A stretch of 64,000 nt of DNA from NCBI RefSeq assembly GCF_013391805.1, contig NZ_CP058364.1:186001-250000 (forward strand), written 5' to 3'. The first letter of the stretch is position 1. The number at the start of each line of letters is the position of its first letter. The notes beneath the pieces were generated by a model. It made no database searches, was not told the DNA's origin, and was given only the letters and a program-made list of their open reading frames with translations. The position numbers were made by a program, and so were the translations under genes. This DNA comes from Galbibacter sp. BG1. Lineage in GTDB: Bacteria > Bacteroidota > Bacteroidia > Flavobacteriales > Flavobacteriaceae. Shown one piece after another: positions 16,680-26,673 of this stretch.

Positions 16680-17360
16680 TTAGCTAGCTAACACTTGCTG
16701 ATTTTTATAAAAAATTATTTCTTTTCGATAGTAATTAAGGATGTTTTGCTCTTTGAGCTCGTTGAACAAGCAATTTAATGTCGGCCTTGAAGTACCCAAA
16801 AGACTGGCCATATCTTTTTGAGTGTAAGGATGTTTTATAATAAGATTTCCAGATTTTTTACAATCGTAACCGTACTCCAAGGAAAGTTCCTTTAGAAATT
16901 CCAGCAACCGGGTCTTGGCATCCTTAAAAAGTAAAATGGAGAGCCGGCGTTCTATTTTTTTAAAGCGTAACCCTATAAATTTATGAATTTTCAAACTGAA
17001 ACTTTTGTTTTCCTGCATCAAATCGTGGATGGTCTCTACCGTTAAAATACAAATGGAAGCGTCACTCAAGGCAAGGGCAAATTCGTTTCTGGACTCTTCG
17101 CCAATAATGGCTTTTTCCCCAAAAACATCCCCTTTTCCGTGGATACTCTTTACGATTTCCCGCCCATCCTCGGTGTAATATCCAATTTTTACTTTTCCCG
17201 TTTCTATAAGAAAGATTTTATTGCTATGATCTTTTTCAAAATAAATATATTCGTCTTTAGAATATTGCTGAAAAGAGTGTTTCTGCTTGTATCCATCAAA
17301 TTTATGCGGACACAATAAATTGAAGAGGTTTACGTCTATTAAAGACCAAGTACAAGCCAT
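16680..17360 (-). CDS. Crp/Fnr-family transcription regulator
   Basis: 226 residues. The N-terminal cyclic-nucleotide-like beta roll (YSKDEYIYFEKDHSNKIFLI, GREIVKSIHGKGDVFGEKA) spans roughly residues 30-140; the dimer helix follows; the helix-turn-helix is YTQKDMASLLGTSRPTLN (about 178-200). There is no N-terminal cysteine cluster of the FNR type: only scattered cysteines (C3, C17). So it is not a classical oxygen-sensing FNR by sequence. As the only Crp/Fnr protein in the window and 6 kb from the nap operon, it is a candidate regulator of nitrate reduction, which is inference. Single gene. Confidence 0.88.
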   Translation of the reverse strand: MACTWSLIDVNLFNLLCPHKFDGYKQKHSFQQYSKDEYIYFEKDHSNKIFLIETGKVKIGYYTEDGREIVKSIHGKGDVFGEKAIIGEESRNEFALALSDASICILTVETIHDLMQENKSFSLKIHKFIGLRFKKIERRLSILLFKDAKTRLLEFLKELSLEYGYDCKKSGNLIIKHPYTQKDMASLLGTSRPTLNCLFNELKEQNILNYYRKEIIFYKNQQVLAS

Positions 17361-17531
17361 GGTTGGAATGGTTTTAAGTTGTTAGGTTTATTCTATGTCG
17401 CTAACTATTTGAAATACTTACAGATGTATTTCATTTTTTATGCTGAAGGGATTTTAAAGGAAGTGTATTAAAGCGAATTGAAAAGTGACAAAGCCTGACT
17501 TTTTACATTATTAACTGTTTTAAGTTTTAAA

Positions 17532-17563
17532 CAAAAAAAGCTCCCGATTTCTCGAGAGCTTTA
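17532..17563 (-). terminator. Terminator of the aconitase gene
   Basis: On the minus strand AAAGCTC-TCG ... CGG-GAGCTTT forms a stem of about ten pairs followed by a T run (A run at 17532-17538 on the plus strand). It starts 20 bases after the aconitase stop. Confidence 0.85.
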
Positions 17564-17582
17564 CATCTATTAATTTAACGCT

Positions 17583-19844
17583 TTACGCGTTTTGTTTTTT
17601 AATAAGGTTTAATGCCGATCCTTCATTGTACCATGCAATTTGAGAATCGTTGTAAGAATGATTCAACTTGATTACATCTTTAGAACCGTCTGCATGAACC
17701 ACTTCTACCGTTAACGGCTTATCTGGTGCAAATTCGTTTAAATCTAAGAAGTTGAAAGTATCGTCTTCCTGAATTAAATCGTAGTCGTTTTCATTGGCGA
17801 ACGTTAATCCCAACATCCCTTGTTTTTTAAGGTTTGTTTCGTGGATACGCGCAAAAGATTTTACAATTACCGCCGCAACACCTAAATGTCTTGGCTCCAT
17901 AGCAGCGTGCTCACGCGAAGAACCTTCTCCATAATTATGGTCTCCCACTACTACAGAGTAAATCCCTTTGGCTTTGTAATCTCTTGCTACATCTGGAACT
18001 CCACCGTACTCGCCTGTCAATTGATTTTTAACAAAATTGGTTTTCTTACCAAATGCGTTTACGGCACCAATAAGCATATTGTTGGAAATATTATCTAAGT
18101 GACCACGGTAACGTAACCAAGGTCCAGCCATAGAAATATGGTCTGTTGTACATTTTCCAAATGCCTTTATCAAAAGTTTTGCACCTTTTATCTCGCTTCC
18201 GATAGGCTCAAATGGTGTTAATAACTGTAATCTTTCAGAAGTAGGACTCACCTTTACCTCTACGCTACTACCATCTTCACGCGGTTCTACGTAACCAGCA
18301 TCTTCCACAGCAAAACCTTCTGGTGGCAATTCTATACCTCTTGGCTCGTCTAATTTAACTTCTTCACCATCTTCATTCAGCAAAGTATCCTTCATCGGAT
18401 CAAAATCCAAACGTCCTGAAATCGCAATCGCCGCCACCATTTCTGGAGAACCAACAAAGGCGTGGGTATTTGGGTTTCCATCGGCACGTTTTGAGAAGTT
18501 TCTGTTGAAAGAGTGAACAATAGTGTTCTTTTCATCTCCTTTCACATCGCTTCTATCCCACTGACCGATACATGGACCACATGCATTGGTGAAAATTGTA
18601 GCATCCAGATCTTCAAAAATCTTTAGAATTCCGTCACGATCTGCTGTATATCTAATTTGTTCTGAACCTGGGTTTATCCCGAAGTCAGATTTAGGTTTAA
18701 TCTTTTTATCTACAGCTTGTTTTGCGATGGAGGCTGCTCTTGTTAAATCTTCATACGAAGAGTTGGTGCAAGAACCTATAAGTCCCCAATCCACTTTAAT
18801 TGGCCATCCATTTTCCTTAGCCTTTACACCTAGCTCCCCTACCGGAGTAGCCAAATCTGGAGTAAAAGGACCATTTAAATGAGGTCTTAATTCATCTAGG
18901 TTAATTTCGATTACTTCATCGAAATACTGTTCTGGATTAGCGTATACTTCGTCATCTCCCGTTAAATATTCACGAATTTCGTTCGCAGCATCTGCAACAT
19001 CTGCCCTATCGGTAGAGCGCAGGTAACGCTCCATAGAATCGTCATACCCAAAAGTAGAAGTTGTCGCTCCAACTTCAGCACCCATGTTACAAATGGTACC
19101 TTTACCAGTACAGGATAAGTTTTTGGCACCTTCTCCAAAATACTCGATAATAGCACCTGTACCTCCTTTAACCGTTAGAATTCCAGCTACTTTAAGAATT
19201 ACGTCTTTCGCAGAAGTCCAGCCATTTAAGCTTCCAGTTAATTTAACACCTATAAGTTTTGGAAATTTTAGTTCCCAAGCCATTCCAGCCATTACATCCA
19301 CTGCATCTGCTCCACCAACACCAATAGCAACCATTCCAAGTCCACCAGCGTTAACGGTGTGGGAATCTGTCCCTATCATCATTCCACCAGGGAATGCATA
19401 ATTTTCCAATACCACTTGGTGAATAATACCAGCTCCTGGTTTCCAGAAACCTATTCCATATTTATTTGATACTGATCCAAGAAAATCGAATACTTCATTA
19501 CTTGTCTCATTAGCACGTTGTAAATCTTTTGCGGCTCCTTGCTTTGCCTGTATTAAGTGATCGCAATGTACGGTGGTTGGTACTGCAACTTTAGGCTTTC
19601 CAGCCTGCATGAATTGTAAAAGTGCCATTTGCGCTGTTGCATCTTGGCAAGCAATTCTATCTGGTGCAAAATCAACATAATCTTTACCTCTTGTAAATGC
19701 TTTGGTTGGATTACCGTCCCAAAGGTGAGAATAAAGTATTTTTTCCGATAAGGTGAGCGGCTTACCAGTAAGCTCACGAGCTTTGTCTACTCGCTCTGCC
19801 ATAGTAGCATACACCTTCTTAATCATATCAATATCAAAAGCCAT
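17583..19844 (-). CDS. acnA: Aconitate hydratase, mitochondrial-type
   Basis: Interconverts citrate and isocitrate in the TCA cycle; cytoplasmic. 753 residues, the length of the mitochondrial-type class rather than the longer bacterial AcnA/IRP or AcnB. The [4Fe-4S] ligands lie in [10 protein letters not shown] and [10 protein letters not shown]. Substrate residues are seen in [14 protein letters not shown], the DHISMAGPW region and the swivel-domain loop [10 protein letters not shown]. It has its own terminator and a 445-base upstream gap, so it is a single-gene transcript. The gene symbol is used loosely, since this class is often left unnamed in flavobacteria. Confidence 0.95.
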   Translation of the reverse strand: MAFDIDMIKKVYATMAERVDKARELTGKPLTLSEKILYSHLWDGNPTKAFTRGKDYVDFAPDRIACQDATAQMALLQFMQAGKPKVAVPTTVHCDHLIQAKQGAAKDLQRANETSNEVFDFLGSVSNKYGIGFWKPGAGIIHQVVLENYAFPGGMMIGTDSHTVNAGGLGMVAIGVGGADAVDVMAGMAWELKFPKLIGVKLTGSLNGWTSAKDVILKVAGILTVKGGTGAIIEYFGEGAKNLSCTGKGTICNMGAEVGATTSTFGYDDSMERYLRSTDRADVADAANEIREYLTGDDEVYANPEQYFDEVIEINLDELRPHLNGPFTPDLATPVGELGVKAKENGWPIKVDWGLIGSCTNSSYEDLTRAASIAKQAVDKKIKPKSDFGINPGSEQIRYTADRDGILKIFEDLDATIFTNACGPCIGQWDRSDVKGDEKNTIVHSFNRNFSKRADGNPNTHAFVGSPEMVAAIAISGRLDFDPMKDTLLNEDGEEVKLDEPRGIELPPEGFAVEDAGYVEPREDGSSVEVKVSPTSERLQLLTPFEPIGSEIKGAKLLIKAFGKCTTDHISMAGPWLRYRGHLDNISNNMLIGAVNAFGKKTNFVKNQLTGEYGGVPDVARDYKAKGIYSVVVGDHNYGEGSSREHAAMEPRHLGVAAVIVKSFARIHETNLKKQGMLGLTFANENDYDLIQEDDTFNFLDLNEFAPDKPLTVEVVHADGSKDVIKLNHSYNDSQIAWYNEGSALNLIKKQNA

Positions 19845-20289
19845 ATTATTTTGTATATTATTAAATTTGAAAGTCCTGCGAAAATACGAAAAACCCTAGA
19901 GTTATTAAAGTTTTTAAGAAAACATTCAGTAGGGTTCTAAATTTTAAAAATAATTCAGTAAAAAATTATTTTCAGGCTCTTTTGAATAAAATTAAATAAT
20001 CATTTTTAAGATATCCCTAATTTTGAAGTGTATTAAAAACAGAATTTTAAACTCCGGTGTACTTTGATTATCAAAGTCGTACTATTTTGTTAAAAAGAAG
20101 GGGATTTAAAATGAAGATTACTTTCTTTTTTAATTGGTTTTACAGCACTTAATTCAAGCCAATGGTTTCTTGCAGGTAATAGTTATTAACTTATTGAATT
20201 TCCCAAAAACTGTTGATGTAAATAAGTTTCAACTACACTCAACCTTACATTAACTGCATTCGATCTGAAATAGAAAAAGAATAAACGAA
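19845..20289. other. Gap upstream of aconitase with a strong dyad
   Basis: 445 bases without an intact gene. It contains a perfect dyad ACTTTGAT-T-ATCAAAGT at 20061-20077, framed by GTAC on both sides (20059, 20078), which could be a repressor site or an RNA hairpin, and a short degraded reading frame at 20111-20189. No clear TAnnTTTG box for aconitase was found on the minus strand. Confidence 0.45.
20111..20189 (+). pseudogene. Possible remnant of a secreted-protein N-terminus
   Basis: An ATG with MKITFFF is followed, after a one-base frame change, by LIGFTALNSSQWFLAGNSY and a stop. This looks like a signal peptide plus the start of the WxLxGN motif that opens many flavobacterial surface proteins. 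Everything downstream is gone. The fragment is short, so the call is tentative. Confidence 0.25.
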
Positions 20290-21243
20290 TTAAAATAGAG
20301 AAGTAATAATATTTTCAATGGAAACACCTTCTGCATCCGCCTTGTAATTTTTAAGAACCCTGTGTCTTAAAATTCCATTGGCCACCGCTTGCACATCTTC
20401 CATATCTGGAGAGAATTTCCCATGGACAATAGCATGGGATTTTGCGGCTAAAATAAGGTTTTGAGAAGCTCGTGGCCCTGCACCCCAATCTACGTATTGA
20501 TTAACGGTATCTGTAGCCAAATTACTTCCTGGTCGTGTTTTACCCACCAACTTTACTGCATATTCCACCACATTATCTGCCACGGGAACACGCCGTATTA
20601 AATGCTGAATTTCAACGATTTCTTCTGCGGTAAATAAAGAATTGATAGTTACGTTATCGTCGGTAGTGGTTGCTTTTACAACAGCAACTTCTTCTTCAAA
20701 AGAAGGGTAATCCAAATTTATGGCAAACATAAACCTATCCAATTGCGCTTCGGGAAGTGGGTAGGTACCCTCCTGTTCAATTGGGTTCTGGGTGGCGAGC
20801 ACAAAATAGGGTAAATTAAGTTTATAATGCTCCCCAGCTACCGTTACCGCTCTCTCTTGCATTGCCTCCAGTAAGGCCGATTGTGTTTTTGGTGGTGTTC
20901 GGTTAATCTCATCCGCTAGAATAATATTAGAAAAAACAGGACCTTTTAAAAATTTAAACTCCCGGTTTTTATCCAAAATCTCACTTCCTAAAATATCACT
21001 AGGCATTAAATCTGGCGTAAACTGTATTCTTTTAAAGTCCAACCCCAATGCCGTTGCTATGGTATTTACCATTAAGGTCTTTGCCAGGCCCGGAACACCA
21101 ATTAATAAAGCATGACCACCAGAATAAATAGCCAATAAAATTTCGTCTATTACCTGTTCCTGCCCAATGATTACTTTGGCAATTTCTTTTTTTAAAGCAA
21201 GATGTTTTTTTCCTAAATTTTCTACAGCGGTGACGTCAGACAT
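20290..21243 (-). CDS. MoxR-family AAA+ ATPase
   Basis: 317-residue cytoplasmic ATPase. Walker A is GVPGLAKTLMVNT, Walker B is NIILADEINRTPPKTQSALLEAM, sensor 1 is FVLATQNPIEQEGTYPLPEAQ and the arginine finger region is LDRFMF. MoxR proteins act as chaperones, usually with a von Willebrand or DUF58 partner, but none is adjacent here; the full Bat set with its own MoxR lies at 38074-44687. This copy ends a transcript that begins with two SurA-like isomerases (9-base gap), which suggests a role in envelope protein folding. Confidence 0.92.
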   Translation of the reverse strand: MSDVTAVENLGKKHLALKKEIAKVIIGQEQVIDEILLAIYSGGHALLIGVPGLAKTLMVNTIATALGLDFKRIQFTPDLMPSDILGSEILDKNREFKFLKGPVFSNIILADEINRTPPKTQSALLEAMQERAVTVAGEHYKLNLPYFVLATQNPIEQEGTYPLPEAQLDRFMFAINLDYPSFEEEVAVVKATTTDDNVTINSLFTAEEIVEIQHLIRRVPVADNVVEYAVKLVGKTRPGSNLATDTVNQYVDWGAGPRASQNLILAAKSHAIVHGKFSPDMEDVQAVANGILRHRVLKNYKADAEGVSIENIITSLF

Positions 21244-21252
21244 AGAGGTGTA

Positions 21253-22737
21253 TTATTTTTTTGTCCAGTTATTGGCAAAATCACAATCTTTACTATCTGG
21301 AGCAACATTTATATAAGTGTCCTCAATCTTTTCTTCCATCCACTCTCCTATTTCCTTAAATTGTTTCTCTTTTAAAGCCAATTCTTTAATTTTTACATAG
21401 TCTTGGGAGTAATCTGCTTTATGGGATTTATATCTTTTTATAACCTTTAAAAGTTTATACTGAATTCCGGTACGGGTTTCTTCCATTAAAGGCTGCGAAA
21501 TTTCATCCCCATCCAACGGACTTATCTGGCTGTAAAGCATAGGGTCCATTTTGGTAAGTTCGAACTTGGTATCGAAGGTTTGTGGGTTTCTTAAAACGCC
21601 ACCATCGAAACGGGTTTCTTTTTCATCTGAAAAATTACGTGCGGCTTCAGAAAAGGTAAATTTTCCTTCCATTATTTTAGAGCGGATACTATCCAGTTCT
21701 TCCTTGGTTTCTTGAATAGCCTTGTCGGAAATCTCTGGACGCAGTAAAATATGACGTACATCGCGCTCTTGACCCCGAATTTTTTCAACATACAAAATAT
21801 GGTATCCATATTCAGACTTAAAAGGTTCTGATATTTCCCCTTGCTTTAAACTGAAGGCTGCATCTTTAAATTCCTGAACAAACCCTGATTTTTTAGTAAT
21901 CTTATAAACCCCACCATTCTGTGACTTACCAGGATCTTCAGAATACAAGGTTTGCTTAATTGCAAAACTGGAACCATTTTCTTCTACATCCCTTTTGTAT
22001 TCCTCTAATTTATTGATGGTTTTCTCGACCTCTTCTTTTGAAGGTTCTGGTATTTTAACGATCTGTGCTATTTCCACCTCATCACCAAAAACAGGACGCT
22101 CGTCTTCTGGTATATTGGTGTACCACTGGCGCACCTCTTCTGGAGTTATTTCTATGCCTTCCACTACTTTCGCTTGCATTCGTTGCGATAGCTGCTGGGA
22201 TTTTACTACATTAAATAATTCTTCACGAAAACTTTGTTCATCTTCTTTTCCGTAGAAAGCAATTAATTTTTCCATCGAGCCTATCTGGGGCTGAGAAAGT
22301 AAAAATTCAATTTGCCTATCTACAGTACTGTTTATCTCCCCATCGGAAACCACGATACTATCTTGTATAGCCTGGTGAGCGTATAATTTGTCTTCCATAA
22401 GTTTCCCAAGCACTTGGCAACGGGAGATATTGGCTGTAGAAACCCCTTGGGATTTCATATCTAAAAAACTCTTATCAATATCTGACTCTAGGATTACATA
22501 ATCTCCAACCACCGAAGCAACACCATCTATTTTTTCACGAGTGGTATCTGCGGGAATGCTATCCTGCTTAACAGCTGCTGCTTCCCCAACATTGGTAGTA
22601 TCGTTGCTCGCCATATCGTCTGTAGCAACAATAGAAGTGGTAGCCACAGAAGTTGTATCTATGGTCGTTTCTTGAGCAAAAATTGGCGTGGCTGCCAACA
22701 TCAACATACAACCCGCAACATATAATACTTTATTCAT
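21253..22737 (-). CDS. SurA-like periplasmic peptidyl-prolyl isomerase
   Basis: Chaperone/isomerase that helps outer-membrane proteins fold. A signal peptide MNKVLYVAGCMLMLAATPIFAQ begins at 22737; the longer frame to 22806 lies inside the upstream gene, so the later start is preferred (a start two codons earlier at 22743 is also possible). SurA N-domain is near GVASVVGDYVILESDIDK; two parvulin domains follow, the second clear in RDVRHILLRPEISDKAI and FDGGVLRNPQTFD. The start overlaps the preceding lipoprotein gene by eight bases. Confidence 0.88.
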   Translation of the reverse strand: MNKVLYVAGCMLMLAATPIFAQETTIDTTSVATTSIVATDDMASNDTTNVGEAAAVKQDSIPADTTREKIDGVASVVGDYVILESDIDKSFLDMKSQGVSTANISRCQVLGKLMEDKLYAHQAIQDSIVVSDGEINSTVDRQIEFLLSQPQIGSMEKLIAFYGKEDEQSFREELFNVVKSQQLSQRMQAKVVEGIEITPEEVRQWYTNIPEDERPVFGDEVEIAQIVKIPEPSKEEVEKTINKLEEYKRDVEENGSSFAIKQTLYSEDPGKSQNGGVYKITKKSGFVQEFKDAAFSLKQGEISEPFKSEYGYHILYVEKIRGQERDVRHILLRPEISDKAIQETKEELDSIRSKIMEGKFTFSEAARNFSDEKETRFDGGVLRNPQTFDTKFELTKMDPMLYSQISPLDGDEISQPLMEETRTGIQYKLLKVIKRYKSHKADYSQDYVKIKELALKEKQFKEIGEWMEEKIEDTYINVAPDSKDCDFANNWTKK

Positions 22738-23620
22738 TTCCATTCTTTTTTTCAATATTCTTTTGTTTGTTATATACTTCAAACTCTTTCTTTCGTGTGG
22801 CTTCATCTAAAAGATCTTTTTCCAGATTTTTTATGAACTCCAACTTTCTTTTGTTTAGAATTATCTTTTTTACCGTAGGCTCGACGTATTTCAAAGGAGC
22901 TATTTCGGTTCTATTAAGCACTTCATTTACAGCCACCAAATATACTCCTAAAGAATCGGAAAGCTCAAAAAAATGTGATTTTTTTAAATAATCATCCTTA
23001 TTATCCAAAGTAATTCCTGGAATTTTTTGAATCACGGAAGACGATTTTATCCAAATGGAATCGTTAAAGGAATACGCTTTGAATTTTAAGGCTGAAGTCC
23101 TTAAGAACTCTTGATCTTTTTCATTATACCGCCTAAAAGCTTCTTTTACCTTATCTGTCTCAGAAAAATCGTTGGCCAAATTAATATAGCGTAAACGCAC
23201 TAAATCTTCGTTCAATTTAAAGTTTACCTTATGTTGCTCGTAAAAATCCTTTAGTTCCTGTTGCGTTACCAAGGTATCCATAGATTTATCCACCAATCCT
23301 TCTTTATAGGCATTTATGTACAAATCGGCTCGATACTGCTTTACCAAGTCTTCAAACTGCACCTGTTTTTCATCGGAAAGATTTAATTTTGCCTTCTCCA
23401 ATAACAATTGCTGTTGCGCCCAACTTTGAATAAAATTATTAGTGACAATTAAACTATCTTCTTGTGAGATTTTATCACTGTTGATGTTTTTCTTTAAATC
23501 GGATTTTAACAGGTAGTTTTCGCCTACCCTAGCTACGGGATCTTCTATTGGTTCTGATTTAAAATAATCGCACGATACCACCAAAAGAGATAAAAATATG
23601 AGATAAAAATTCTTAAACAT
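22730..23620 (-). CDS. SurA-like isomerase/chaperone lipoprotein
   Basis: Lipoprotein beginning MFKNFYLIFLSLLVVSC, with Cys17 as the lipid site; the ATG at 23620 was chosen since the longer frame to 23671 only adds residues before this signal peptide. It has the SurA N-terminal chaperone pattern (VARVGENYLLKSDLKKNI, with QQLLLEKAKLNLSDEKQ) but no convincing parvulin active-site motif, so it may be only a chaperone. It sits upstream of the SurA-like gene in one operon, an arrangement consistent with joint work on outer-membrane protein transport. Confidence 0.75.
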   Translation of the reverse strand: MFKNFYLIFLSLLVVSCDYFKSEPIEDPVARVGENYLLKSDLKKNINSDKISQEDSLIVTNNFIQSWAQQQLLLEKAKLNLSDEKQVQFEDLVKQYRADLYINAYKEGLVDKSMDTLVTQQELKDFYEQHKVNFKLNEDLVRLRYINLANDFSETDKVKEAFRRYNEKDQEFLRTSALKFKAYSFNDSIWIKSSSVIQKIPGITLDNKDDYLKKSHFFELSDSLGVYLVAVNEVLNRTEIAPLKYVEPTVKKIILNKRKLEFIKNLEKDLLDEATRKKEFEVYNKQKNIEKKNGNE

Positions 23621-23787
23621 TATAAAATGGTTCTTAAAGCCATTGCGCTCCAATTCGGACAAAAATAACAATTAGGCTATAGTAATCAAGGATTTTAACA
23701 ACGCTATAAGATAGTTGACAGGTATTACCCGTTAAAATGTTTTTAATACCTTCTGGATGAAAGTGAAAAAGTATCGGTATTTAAAAA

Positions 23788-24060
23788 ATGAAACTATCTT
23801 TACCGAAAAAAACAACGATGCCATTACTGAAGTTAATATGGGATTTTAGGAGTCCGACAGCTTACAAAACTGCAGAACATTATGAAATTCACTTAAAGGA
23901 ATTCATGACAAACCAAAATTTACCTTACCTAAAATCTGGCGTGGAAGAAATGACACCAAACGAACATTCCATAGCATTTCTTGTAGTTGATCAAGAATAT
24001 ATGAAACCTGTTAGGGATGCATTGAAACCACATCGAGGTGTTTACTACCAAGAGCAATAA
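23788..24060 (+). CDS. Small conserved hypothetical protein
   Basis: 90 residues as listed, or 80 if translation starts at the ATG at 23818 (MPLLKLIWDF), which fits better because the first ten residues are basic and unlike the rest. No signal peptide or membrane segment; mixed alpha/beta pattern with TAEHYEIHLKEFM and the C-terminal ALKPHRGVYY. Similar short proteins occur in other flavobacteria as I remember them, without known function. It is alone on the plus strand between two minus-strand operons. Confidence 0.6.
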   Translation: MKLSLPKKTTMPLLKLIWDFRSPTAYKTAEHYEIHLKEFMTNQNLPYLKSGVEEMTPNEHSIAFLVVDQEYMKPVRDALKPHRGVYYQEQ

Positions 24061-24072
24061 GCCATTCGCTAA

Positions 24073-24816
24073 TTAGTTCCAGCGGTTGTTGTTAAATTGA
24101 TTTCGCTTCCAGTACCACATCATAATAAAACCAAATAAAGCTCCTCCAACGTGCGCAAAATGTGCGATACCTTGTCCAAATATGGAGTATCCGGTAACTC
24201 CAGAGAATAAATCCAAAGCTATTATAATAGGAATGAAATATTTCGCTTTAATGGGAATTGGCAGGAATATCAGCATTAATTCAGCATTGGGAAACATCAT
24301 TCCAAAAGCGACCAAAACGCCGTAAATTGCTCCGGAAGCCCCCACTGCTGGGGTCATATATGCTGCTAAAAAGTTTTGCATACTACTCTCCCCCATAAGC
24401 TCACGCCATGAGGTATCGTATTTCCCTTGACTTATAATATCCAATACATCAGTTTGGCTGAATCCATTAGCTATAAGGGTTTGCATACCGTCGTTGAAAT
24501 AATAGTAATTAACCAATGTATGAATTAAAGCCGCACCCAAACCTGCTGAAAAGTAAAAGAAAATGAATTTATTACGCCCCCAAATTTGCTCTAAAGGAGT
24601 TCCAAACGCCCACAAAGCATACATATTAAAGAGGATGTGCATAAACCCACCATGCATAAACATATGGGTAACTATTTGCCAAAGTTGAAAATGTTCGTTT
24701 TTAGGAAACCATAGCGCGAACAGATCGTACATTTGTTGCCCCAAAAGTTGTGTTGCTATAAAAAACAACACATTAATAATTAATAAATGCTTTACTGCAT
24801 CTGTAATTCTACCCAT
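24073..24816 (-). CDS. Rhomboid-family intramembrane serine protease
   Basis: 247 residues, six or more membrane helices. The catalytic serine is in GASGAIYG and the catalytic histidine in HFAHVGGALFG; the HMFMHGGFMHILFNMYALW helix is also characteristic. Cleaves membrane proteins within the bilayer; substrates unknown. It follows mutL with a 21-base gap on the same strand and is the last gene of that group. Confidence 0.93.
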   Translation of the reverse strand: MGRITDAVKHLLIINVLFFIATQLLGQQMYDLFALWFPKNEHFQLWQIVTHMFMHGGFMHILFNMYALWAFGTPLEQIWGRNKFIFFYFSAGLGAALIHTLVNYYYFNDGMQTLIANGFSQTDVLDIISQGKYDTSWRELMGESSMQNFLAAYMTPAVGASGAIYGVLVAFGMMFPNAELMLIFLPIPIKAKYFIPIIIALDLFSGVTGYSIFGQGIAHFAHVGGALFGFIMMWYWKRNQFNNNRWN

Positions 24817-24837
24817 TACTTGGAATTTATTGCAATA

Positions 24838-26673
24838 TTATAAAAATCTTTTATCTATTTCTTCAACGGTCATGGTAATGTATGTGGGCTTATTAAATGG
24901 GGAAACGGTAGGGGCTTTTGTAGCAAAAAGATTGTTAACTAATGCTTCCTGTGAAGCTATATTTAATAACTCCCCACTTTTTACCGCTAGGGTTTTGCAC
25001 ATGGCTTTCGCCAGCACATCCGCTTGCGATAAAGAGCTCTCGGGAACTTCTGCTTGAAAATCAGATAAGAGCTGATCTATAATCATACCCACCTCACTTT
25101 CTGAAATATTTAAGGGAATCCCACTAACCTCTACTTCATCTTTTTCAAAGTCAGAAAACACAAAACCCGTATTCTCAAGACTGTCTTTTAAATCTTTCAA
25201 CAATTCAATTTCCGTAGCAGAAAAATTAAGCTTTAAAGGAAAAAGCAATTGTTGACTCACCCCTTTGTCTACCGTAATATTCTTCAAATACTGCTCGTAT
25301 AGCACCCTTTGGTGCGCCCGGTGTTGATTTATGATTACCATACCGGATTTTATGGTGGTTACGATATACTTACGGTGCAATTGATATGTTGTTGCTGAAG
25401 GCTCTTCGGTATAATCTTTGAACAAAGAACCTGTTACTTCTTCTGATTCCAATTCAATAGAACTAAAATCTGATTTCCTTTCGAGCCCCACATACAAACT
25501 TTCCCAACCCCCCGATTGTTTTTCCCTTTTGGGGTAATGCACGGCCACATTTCCTTTGTTATCCTTTTCAAACGGATTATAATTGACATCCACTTCCACA
25601 GAAGGAAAATCGGCATTTTTAGATTTATAATTATACGGAGTGTCTAAATTGGAATCCCTTTCAAAATCGAGTACCGGAGCCACATTAAACTGCCCTAGGC
25701 TATGTTTCACAGAAGATCTTAAAATGGCATACAACGCATGCTCATCGTCGAACTTAACTTCCGTTTTAGTGGGATGAATATTAATATCGATACCTGAAGG
25801 ATCGACCTCTAGAAATAGGAAATAACTTGGGTGGGTTTGTTCTTTTATAAGTCCTTCAAACGCACTACACACAGCATGATGCAAATAGGAATTCTTAACG
25901 AATCTATTATTGACAAAGAAAAATTGCTCGCCTCGGGTTTTTTTGGCAAATTCTGGTTTGCAAATGAATCCGCTTAAATTAACAACTTCCGTATCTTCTT
26001 CTACAGGAACCAATTTTTCGTTTGTTTTCCCTCCAAAAATATGTACAATACGCTGCCGTAAATTGGATGCTGGAAGTTTGAACAATTCGCTTCCATTATT
26101 ATAAAAATCAAATTCAATATCGGGATGTGCCAGCGCTACACGGTGAAACTCATCGATAATATGCCTTAATTCTACTGTATCTGACTTTAAAAAATTACGT
26201 CTTGCCGGAATATTAAAAAAAAGATTTTTTACCAATAAAGAAGTCCCCTTGGGGGTTACAGTTACATCTTGATCAACCACTACACTCCCTTCAATTTTTA
26301 GCTGGGTGCCTACCTCATCTTCTTCCTGCCTTGTATTCATTTCCACATGGGCAATGGCCGCAATGGAAGCTAGCGCTTCCCCGCGGAACCCTTTTGTATG
26401 CAATTGGAAGAGATCTTCAGCAGTTTTTATTTTGGAGGTAGCATGGCGCTCGAAAGACAGGCGTGCATCTGTAGCACTCATACCTTTGCCATTATCTACC
26501 ACCTGTATTAAAGTCTTACCGGCGTCTTTTATAATAAGTTTGATACAGGAACTGCCTGCATCAACGGCATTTTCTATGAGTTCTTTAACAACAGAAGCCG
26601 GTCTTTGTACCACTTCTCCTGCTGCAATCTGGTTGGCAACATGATCTGGTAAAAGCTGAATTACGTCTGCCAT
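24838..26673 (-). CDS. mutL: DNA mismatch repair protein MutL
   Basis: Couples mismatch recognition by MutS to strand removal. GHKL ATPase motifs: ELIENAVDAGSS, DNGKGM, GFRGEALASI and GTSLLVKNLFFNIPAR. The N-terminal half is highly typical; the C-terminal dimer domain (about residues 430-611) contains QHRAHQRVLYEQ and lacks a DQHAxxExx(4)E endonuclease motif: the position reads QHRAHQRVLYE, which is near it but altered, so endonuclease activity is doubtful. 611 residues, normal. It overlaps the stop of the small upstream gene by one base. Confidence 0.97.
   Translation of the reverse strand: MADVIQLLPDHVANQIAAGEVVQRPASVVKELIENAVDAGSSCIKLIIKDAGKTLIQVVDNGKGMSATDARLSFERHATSKIKTAEDLFQLHTKGFRGEALASIAAIAHVEMNTRQEEDEVGTQLKIEGSVVVDQDVTVTPKGTSLLVKNLFFNIPARRNFLKSDTVELRHIIDEFHRVALAHPDIEFDFYNNGSELFKLPASNLRQRIVHIFGGKTNEKLVPVEEDTEVVNLSGFICKPEFAKKTRGEQFFFVNNRFVKNSYLHHAVCSAFEGLIKEQTHPSYFLFLEVDPSGIDINIHPTKTEVKFDDEHALYAILRSSVKHSLGQFNVAPVLDFERDSNLDTPYNYKSKNADFPSVEVDVNYNPFEKDNKGNVAVHYPKREKQSGGWESLYVGLERKSDFSSIELESEEVTGSLFKDYTEEPSATTYQLHRKYIVTTIKSGMVIINQHRAHQRVLYEQYLKNITVDKGVSQQLLFPLKLNFSATEIELLKDLKDSLENTGFVFSDFEKDEVEVSGIPLNISESEVGMIIDQLLSDFQAEVPESSLSQADVLAKAMCKTLAVKSGELLNIASQEALVNNLFATKAPTVSPFNKPTYITMTVEEIDKRFL

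Noticed and set aside
16680-17360. Oxygen-sensing FNR
   Set aside because: The N-terminal cysteine cluster needed for a [4Fe-4S] sensor is missing.
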